Shown here: positions 57,925-64,000 of the stretch, one piece after another
Layout: each line of letters opens with the position of its first letter
How positions within the stretch are numbered: position 1 is the stretch's first letter
Assembly: GCF_000247695.1 (NCBI RefSeq)
Contig: NW_004624848.1
Span: 4,542,216 to 4,606,215, forward strand
Length of the DNA: 64,000 nt
Source: Heterocephalus glaber
Lineage: Eukaryota; Chordata; Mammalia; Rodentia; Bathyergidae
Direction: 5' to 3'
Program-made: the position numbers and the translations under genes
Notes under the pieces: generated by a model
The model's input: the letters and a program-made list of their open reading frames with translations, nothing else
What the model was told of the DNA's origin: nothing
Database searches by the model: none

Positions 57925-58340
57925 AGTTTTCTAGGGCTGGTAACAAATTACCAAAGCCACTTAAAACAATTTATTCTCTCATACTCTGGAAGCCAGGAGC
58001 CTGCAGTTCGGGTGTTGGCGGGCCTCACTGAACTGTGCGGACTCTCAGGAGGGTCTCCCCTTGACTCCTCCAAGCATCTGGTGGCTGCAGATTGCTTTTC
58101 CTTAGATTGTAGCAAGGCTTTGCCCCTACTGGCACATGGAGACTCTTTCTGTCTCTGTCTATCTCAGTGTTTTCTCCTCTGATAAGGACGCAAGTCACTG
58201 GGCTAAGGCACACCCTAATGGAATGTGACCTCATCTGAATTCAACTATATTTTCAAAAGCTATTTCCTGATAAGATCAAATTCTGAAGTTTTTAGTGGTC
58301 TTGAATTGTGGGGGAACATTATTTAACAGAGTACACCATA
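57925..58340 (-). mobile_element. MLT1-type LTR
   Basis: Reverse-complement order of a mammalian MLT1 LTR is complete: ttttctagggctggtaacaa, caatttattctctcatactc, gcatctggtggctgc, ggcacatggagactctttc, tctcctctgataaggacgc, ggctaaggcacaccc, atgtgacctcatctgaattc and a terminal aacagagtacacca. Ancient solo LTR. Confidence 0.9.
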
Positions 58341-58458
58341 AAAACAGAAAACTTTTCAAACCAGGACATTTCATCACTGCAAAGGATGAGATTTTTGACT
58401 TCCTGCCCCACCCTCCCGGGACGTCCCTGTTATAATAATTTAAAATGAATAAAACGTA

Positions 58459-58884
58459 TGTTATGGCTCGGATCTAGATGTCCCCCCAAGGCCTCATGCA
58501 TCATAAGTGGGGCTTTTTGGAGCTTCTGGATCTAGGGTGCATGAATATGGATTAAGGGTGTGTGGTACTAAGTCAGCCCACTGATTGAGATTAGCATAGT
58601 TCAGAGTATGGATAATGGAAGCCCCACCTTGGGTGTGGGTGGCACCAATCAATAGGCTTATAGTCTGGATGAAGTATAAAGGAAGAGAGGGAAGGCAGGT
58701 TTGCTGTTGCTTGCTTCTTCCTGCTTTGCCATGAACTATTTTTCCTCTGCAATGCCCCTCTGCCTTGGAGCCAGCTGGCTATGAACTGAAACCTCTCCAC
58801 ACAGTGAGCTGAAATAAACCTTTCCTCCTTTAATTTGTGAGTGGCAGGTATTTTGTCTCAGCAACAAGAAAAGTAACTAAGACA
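58459..58884 (+). mobile_element. ERVL-MaLR solo LTR, best-preserved copy
   Basis: Begins TGTTATGGCTCGGATC and ends GTAACTAAGACA (TG...CA). Includes aaggcctcatgcatc, ggcaccaatcaatagg, gaactgaaacctc, a poly(A) signal in gaaataaacctttcc, and aggtattttgtctcagcaac. The remaining MaLR copies in the window were recognised against this one. Confidence 0.93.
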
Positions 58885-59129
58885 ATATGCATGTCTGAAT
58901 TTCCTAATTAAAACTACAAAGACTTTCAAAGTAAATCTTTTTCAACCTGTGGTTTAAGTTTTGTATATAATATTTAGCTTGGAAATGAGAAAAGAAATAA
59001 TTAATTTCTAGAAAATTGAAGGTATATTCTGTTGAATTTTAATTTGTGCTTAACTTTGAAAAATACCAGTGAAGTAATGTATTTTAAATATTTGTTTTAT
59101 TTTAGAAAATTATATTTATTGAAAAATTA
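58885..59129. other. Spacer between MaLR LTR and L1
   Basis: AT-rich. May be more L1 3'UTR, but this cannot be supported. Confidence 0.4.
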
Positions 59130-62100
59130 TAAAAACAGCACAGACTTCTTATAATTCATACCCATTTTCCCTAGTTGTTACAAGCACCTTAACTTAGCAA
59201 GAAAGATTTATTATGATTCATGAACCCAATATTAACATATTATCATTAGCCTGAAATCATATTTTATTCAAATCTCTTCATTTTGTTTGTTTGTTATGAC
59301 AGAATCCAATCTAGTACACTTCATTAACATTTAGTGCCCAGGTATACATGGACTACTTCTCAGACTTTCCTCATTTTCAATGTCCTTGACAACTTTGAGG
59401 AATATTGTAATCAATTTCAGTTTTCTAATATTTTCTTTTTTCCTGAGTAGACTGGATGTCTTAGTTACTTCATGTTGCTAAGACATAATACCCAACACCC
59501 ACATTTTAAAGGAGGAAATTTTTATTTTGGCTCACAGTTTTAGAGATTTCAGTCCATAGTCAGCTGGCTCCAAGTCAGGGCAGCATGGCAGAGGAGTGTA
59601 TCAAGGGAGAAACAGTGCATGGCAGGGCAGTTGGGAAGCAGAGAGATCAAGGGAGGAGGAGGGAGACAGACTCTTTCAGGCCATGCCCCAGTGACCACCT
59701 CCTCCAACCAGGCTTCACCACCCAAATAACATTTAGCTAAAAACCCATCAGTGGACTAAGCCACTGAAGAGTATAACAGTCCCATGACTAATCACCTCCC
59801 CAGAGCTCCACACAGGAGCCCATGAAGCTTTGGGGGGGGGGTCATCAAGATATAAAGCATAAGAGTGGGACTATGTATGTTTGGGAGAAAGCTCACAGAT
59901 AAAGCATCATTTGATTAAATATTGTTGAAAGGATATATACTTTCATCATGACTTATTGCTGTTGATTTTAACCTTATCACCTGCCAGACGTGGTGTTTGA
60001 CAATCTTCTCCACTGTAGTCACTCATTCTGCCCCCATCCTTGTATTCTTTAGAAGGAGATCATTATTTACTGTCCATACTTGAGGATTAGGGAGCTATGC
60101 TCCATGTTCTTGAAGGTGCAGTGTCTACATCAATTATTTGGAATTCCACATAGGGTTTTCTCTGTTTTCACCTGTGTATTTGTTTAATCAGTTATTTAGA
60201 TTGATATCAGCTCAGGGTATTTTATGCTCTGAATTATAATTCCATAATATGTTACTTGTTTGTTGCTTGAATTCCTCCAGCCTTGGTCCTCAGGAGCTTC
60301 TCAGTTGGCTTCTACTCTTCTTTGGACCTGCCTGCCCTGTTTGTGTGTGTGTGAGGGTTTGTAAAATATAGCATTTACTTATGTTTTGGCATTGACTGAT
60401 GTGCCAGATTCTCTCACATATTCCACTCTGAAGGCCTAGATATAGCCCTTGTTCATTTTACTGCCGAAAAGAATCAGAAACCGAGATCTGGGTGCTGGGA
60501 GTGTTCACTGCATCTCAGCCCTGTCAGCCAGGGAGTTTGGAAAAATCTCTGTGCACAGTGCGCTGTGTGTGCACACAGTCTGTCAGTGTTTCTGTTTCTC
60601 CACATCCTTTCTGTGTTAGATAGACATGAGTTCACAATGATGTCACCAACACTAGTCTATTGTCAAATGGGGCTTCATGTCCTTCTTCCCTTGCAAATCT
60701 GTAAATTCCTACCTCAGTGTGGAGAAATCCAGCTCCACTGTCTCCCATTGAGTAATGTACCTGTTCCATCCTGGCATACATCTCCAGTGCTTTCAGGTAC
60801 AAGAAATGACCGACTAGGGTACAGTGCTTATATACAGTTTCCTTTTTCTATTGTCCTATGGTTTCTCCATGCTCATCAGTGTATTGCATCTGTGATACAT
60901 TTAGATTCTTTTATTAGAGTCTGTATACCATCTTGGGACCACTGGGCTCCTTGATTGGTTTTTGATTGTTTGCACGCTTTATAGTTCACTTCTTGTGGGA
61001 AAAATCTCTGATTTTGAACAAATACACAGTGGCATGTGTCTATCATTATATGTCATACAAAATAGTTACATCAGTAGAAAACTCCTTTGTGCACCTCTAA
61101 ATTAACCTCTTGTACATCCCAATGCCTAGATAGCCACTGATCTGCTTCCTTTCTCTATATTTTTGCCTTTTCCATAATGTCATAGACATGAAATCATATA
61201 GTATGCTGTGTTTCAGACTGGCATTTTTAACTTAACAACATGCACTTTCAAATTCAATTATGATTTTCATGGATTGATTCCTCTCCATGTGTAGCATTGA
61301 AGAGCATTCCTCCCTACGATATGCCACTGTTGCTTTATCCATTCACCTATTTTGGTTGCTTCTAGGTTTTGATGATTATGATAAAGTTGATATAAACATT
61401 CATGTGCATGTTTTTGAATGGACATAAGTTTTCAAAACAGCTGGAGAAAACTGGAAGTGATTGCTGGTTAAATTTTGCTTGGCTTTATAAGAAACTGCTG
61501 AAATGCCTTCCAAAGTGGCTGATGGTTTGCACTCACATGGTAAGGAATGGGAGTTCCCGTTGCCCCAGGTTTTACCAGTTATTGATCTTGTCACATTTTG
61601 GGTTTCAACATTCCAGTGACTGGACAGTGGGATTTTACTGTTTGATTTGCTTTCGTCTAATGGGAAATTATGTTGCAGATGTATTTAAGTGCTGTTTTCA
61701 ATCTGTATTCTTTTTTGATAAATTGTTTGTTCAGATTCTTTGCCCATTTAAAAAGTTTCATATTGCACAGTTTTAAGAGGTTTTTATTATTTTGCATGTT
61801 TTGGTTAAATGTACTTTATCTGCTCAGTAATTTGGATTTTTTTTCCAGTATAAGAATTCTCTTTTTGTTGTCTTAACCATATTATTTGAAGAACAACTTA
61901 AAAAATTTAACCAATTTCAACATCTTTTCACTTATGAATTGTAATTCATCAACAACCCCCAGGGTATCTACTATGTCATCTAGAAGTATACATTTTCATT
62001 TTGTATTTACATCTATGTTATAGTTTGAATTAACATGTGTATAATGTATGAGTTCTCTCTTTTTCTGCCTTTGTTCCTTTATGATTCTTTCCTTCTTTCT

Positions 62101-62970
62101 TTCCTTCCTATATATGTGGACATTTAATTATTTTGGGACTATTTATTAAAAAGATTAGTTTCTTTATTGCACTGTCTTTTTGCCCTTGTGAAATATCTAC
62201 TAGCTTTATCTATCTAGTTCCAGTTCTGAACTCATTATTCTGTTCCATTCACTCAAGGTGTTATTCTTCTACCAACACCATGCTGTTGATTACTGTACCA
62301 TTATAGTATACCTTGAAATTTTATAATATGAGTCTTCCAACATTTTCTTCTTTTTTAGTATTGTGCTCCATCTTATAATATATAAATGTTAGAAATAGTT
62401 TGTTGATATCTACGGATGTACTTCCTGGTAATTTACTTAAGTTTGTATTAAATCTGTATGCTACTTTGGGAAGAATTAATATCTTTACTATGTTGAGTTT
62501 TCCAATCTGTGATCATAAAACCTCTCTGCACTTATTTAGATCTTTGATTTCCTTTGTCAATGTTTTGTATGTAGATCATTCATATGATTAGCTTTATACT
62601 TAAGGATTCATCTTATTAGTGCTATTGAAAATGGTGTTTTGAAATTTAATATTGTTTCTTCTCCAGTGTAAAGGGAAACAATTGATAATTGAATATTGAA
62701 CTTATATCAAGTGACATTGCTATACCTACTAATTGTGCAAATATCTTTTCATTACTTTTTATTTATCTATATAGACAATAATGTCATCTTTAAAAAGAGT
62801 GTTATTTCTTCCTTTTCTTTCTCTGTATTTTCACTTGTTTTTCTTTTGTTTGGAAGTAGCTAGGACTTTCAGTACTGTGTTGTGTAGGAATGGGGACCGA
62901 GTGTACTTGACTTGTTCTCAACATTAAATGGAAAACATTTATCTCTTTCTATTAAGTCATATATATACTG
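59130..62970 (-). mobile_element. Long old L1M (3'UTR and ORF2 part), interrupted
   Basis: The reverse complement of an L1M-type element over about 3.4 kb of L1. The long 3'UTR lies at 59130-59457 and 59861-61200 (cagactttcctcattttc, tatatactttcatcatgac, aattatttggaattcc, agaaaccgagatctgggtg, ctatatttttgccttttcc). ORF2 follows at about 61200-62970 (cattcacctattttgg, tgataaagttgatataaac, gaattaatatctttactatg, aatggggaccgagtg). It is broken by a MaLR LTR at 59458 and by a Tigger element on its right. Many stops; no functional ORF. Confidence 0.85.
59458..59860 (-). mobile_element. ERVL-MaLR solo LTR inserted in the L1
   Basis: Plus strand: tgtcttagttacttcatg, cattttaaaggaggaaatt, tcagctggctccaagtcagg, gcatggcagaggagtg, caccaggct-like caaccaggcttcacc, with a G(9) run near the right end. 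L1 sequence resumes at about 59880 (gggagaaagctcacag), so the LTR is younger than the L1. Confidence 0.9.
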
Positions 62971-63206
62971 TTAGACCTTGGTTTGAGCATAATTGGTTCT
63001 TGAAATATACTTGTAATCCAAGGCACTTGTATATCAAAGTGAATTTCCCCATGTAAATAATGAGAACTCTGATGATTTGTTCCACAACCCCAAAATATTC
63101 ATATAAAATGATTATAATACTATAACATAATACTGTAATATAATACAAAATAATAAAGAAAATACAAAATATAAATATAAAGAAAAATAAACAAATTAAC
63201 TCTTAT

Positions 63207-63601
63207 TTACCTTTGAAAACTTTCCTGGCTGGTGTGAGGGAGACAAGAGAGAGGAAGGTTATTGTGTAGAGCAACTTTCACTCTCACTACAGAATCACTG
63301 CTCTCTATTGACTCAGTGGAATCTTTTTCTTTTCCTACAGCTTCAACAAGGAACCTATCCAATGACTCTTGCTTTTGCCTCCTTTTGAGGATTTCATAGA
63401 AACTTGACACTGCATTTTTGTCAGATTCATTGCTTGCACTGCTACAGCCTTGTTCAGGTGGTGCTTTTCTACAAAATGTTTCACTGTTGCCCACATTTGA
63501 CACATCTCCCTAATCTCACGTGAAGTGAGAGATTCCTCTACCTTTTTCCCCTCCTCTGCAGATGAGAGCTCCATAAGCTCTTGCTGTTGGGAGACAATCA
63601 C
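63207..63601 (-). pseudogene. Tigger-type transposase, C-terminal remnant
   Basis: Two overlapping minus frames: one (63601-63335) carries QQQELMELSSAEE and KKVEESLTSREI, the other (63503-63207) carries YEILKRRQKQESLDRFLVEA. The latter matches the pattern of Tigger/pogo-family C-termini (a helper K/R-rich stretch then SLDRF). Moving from one frame to the other requires a frameshift near 63410-63440. The DNA-binding and catalytic DDE parts are absent. No intact protein. Confidence 0.75.
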
Positions 63602-63602
63602 T

Positions 63603-63630
63603 CAGAGAGAGAGAGAGAGAGAGAGAGAAA
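63603..63630. repeat. (GA)n microsatellite
   Basis: Pure GA run next to the transposase remnant. Confidence 0.95.
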
Positions 63631-64000
63631 CATTGGCTCAGTTGTGATCATGTGACATTTCCATTATTTAGTATTGTACTCATAGTACAAGACATCAATT
63701 GGAAGACATCACTCATTAATAAGTTAAAACTTGTTAAAAATGTTTACTTGTCTTGTGGAACACTCATAGAACAAGTTATTTGCAATCTAAGCTTTTACCG
63801 TCTATGTACTACTGTACCTCAGTTCATGAACTTAATTTGTTCCATGATTCTGGAAAAGATGAACACATTCATGTTTGTGTTGGAAAGATAGCTATGGTTG
63901 CGTTCATCACCGATGGAAAGTCTGCAAACAAAAACAAAATTTTGCCAAGTGCTTTGCACACCAAATTGTTCATAAACAAAAGTGGTGGTGAACCGAGAAC

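Larger units (their letters stand above)
62972..64000 (-). mobile_element. TcMar-Tigger-like DNA transposon, cut by window edge
   Basis: The left end (ta-ctgttagaccttggtttg, with acttgtaatccaaggcac) and the right part (ttcatgaacttaatttgttcc, caccaaattgttcataaac, gtggtgaaccgagaac) look like the AT-rich ends of a Tigger element. Both end regions carry coding-free repeats of the accttgg/gaaccgag type. The transposase part is only about 400 bp, so the interior is mostly deleted. The right terminus lies beyond 64000. Confidence 0.72.

Noticed and set aside
60565..60954. 129-codon plus frame
   Set aside because: Lies within the reverse complement of an old L1 3'UTR and on the antisense strand of that element.
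1..64000. CRISPR arrays, operons, bacterial-type promoters or attachment sites
   Set aside because: The sequence is clearly mammalian in repeat content; no regularly spaced repeats or prokaryotic gene organisation are present.

Overview
The window reads as rodent genomic DNA. The best fit is a squirrel-type (sciuromorph) species, because it carries tRNA-Ala-derived ID SINEs with an A box (tagctcagtgg) and a B box (gttcgatcc), a composite B1+ID SINE, and rodent-style ERVL-MaLR LTRs ending in gtaactaagaca. I found no intact protein-coding gene, no convincing exon and no functional RNA gene. The long open frames are low-complexity sequence, transposon remains or chance frames. It is most likely intergenic or deep intronic sequence, and the species call is an inference.

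Layout. 1-6.6 kb is mostly unassigned, with a truncated ID at the left edge, a small hAT transposon with a perfect 8-bp target duplication (666-864) and a GC-rich patch (2.8-3.4 kb). 6.6-18.4 kb holds L1, L2, MIR, MaLR and ID-like fragments, a 100-N assembly gap inside an L1 tail, and an L1 with an inverted 5' part. 19.7 kb has an exact 33-bp tandem duplication. 21-22.3 kb has an ERV1-like LTR beside a MaLR LTR. 23.39-29.66 kb is the centrepiece: a two-LTR, class II (ERVK/betaretrovirus-like) provirus on the minus strand, with a tRNA-Lys-type primer binding site, a gag relic broken by an L1 insertion, a polypurine tract and a long AT-rich body without recognisable pol or env. Two ID elements landed in it later.

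30-49 kb is a mosaic of MaLR LTRs, MIR, L2, ID, a Tigger-type MITE, a long polypyrimidine tract at the tail of the composite SINE, and unassigned stretches. 50-52.8 kb is a minus-strand L1 invaded by two young ID copies in opposite orientation. 55.2-56.4 kb is a CpG-containing GC-rich island, the only place where I would look for a promoter. 57.9-64 kb is packed with an MLT1 LTR, a pair of inverted MaLR LTRs, a long old L1 and a decayed Tigger transposon with the C-terminal part of its transposase.

Nothing here works as a gene system. The value of the window is its insertion record: several nestings and target-site duplications let insertions be ordered in time. Element assignments rest on recalled family consensus features and visible hallmarks; no database search was run.
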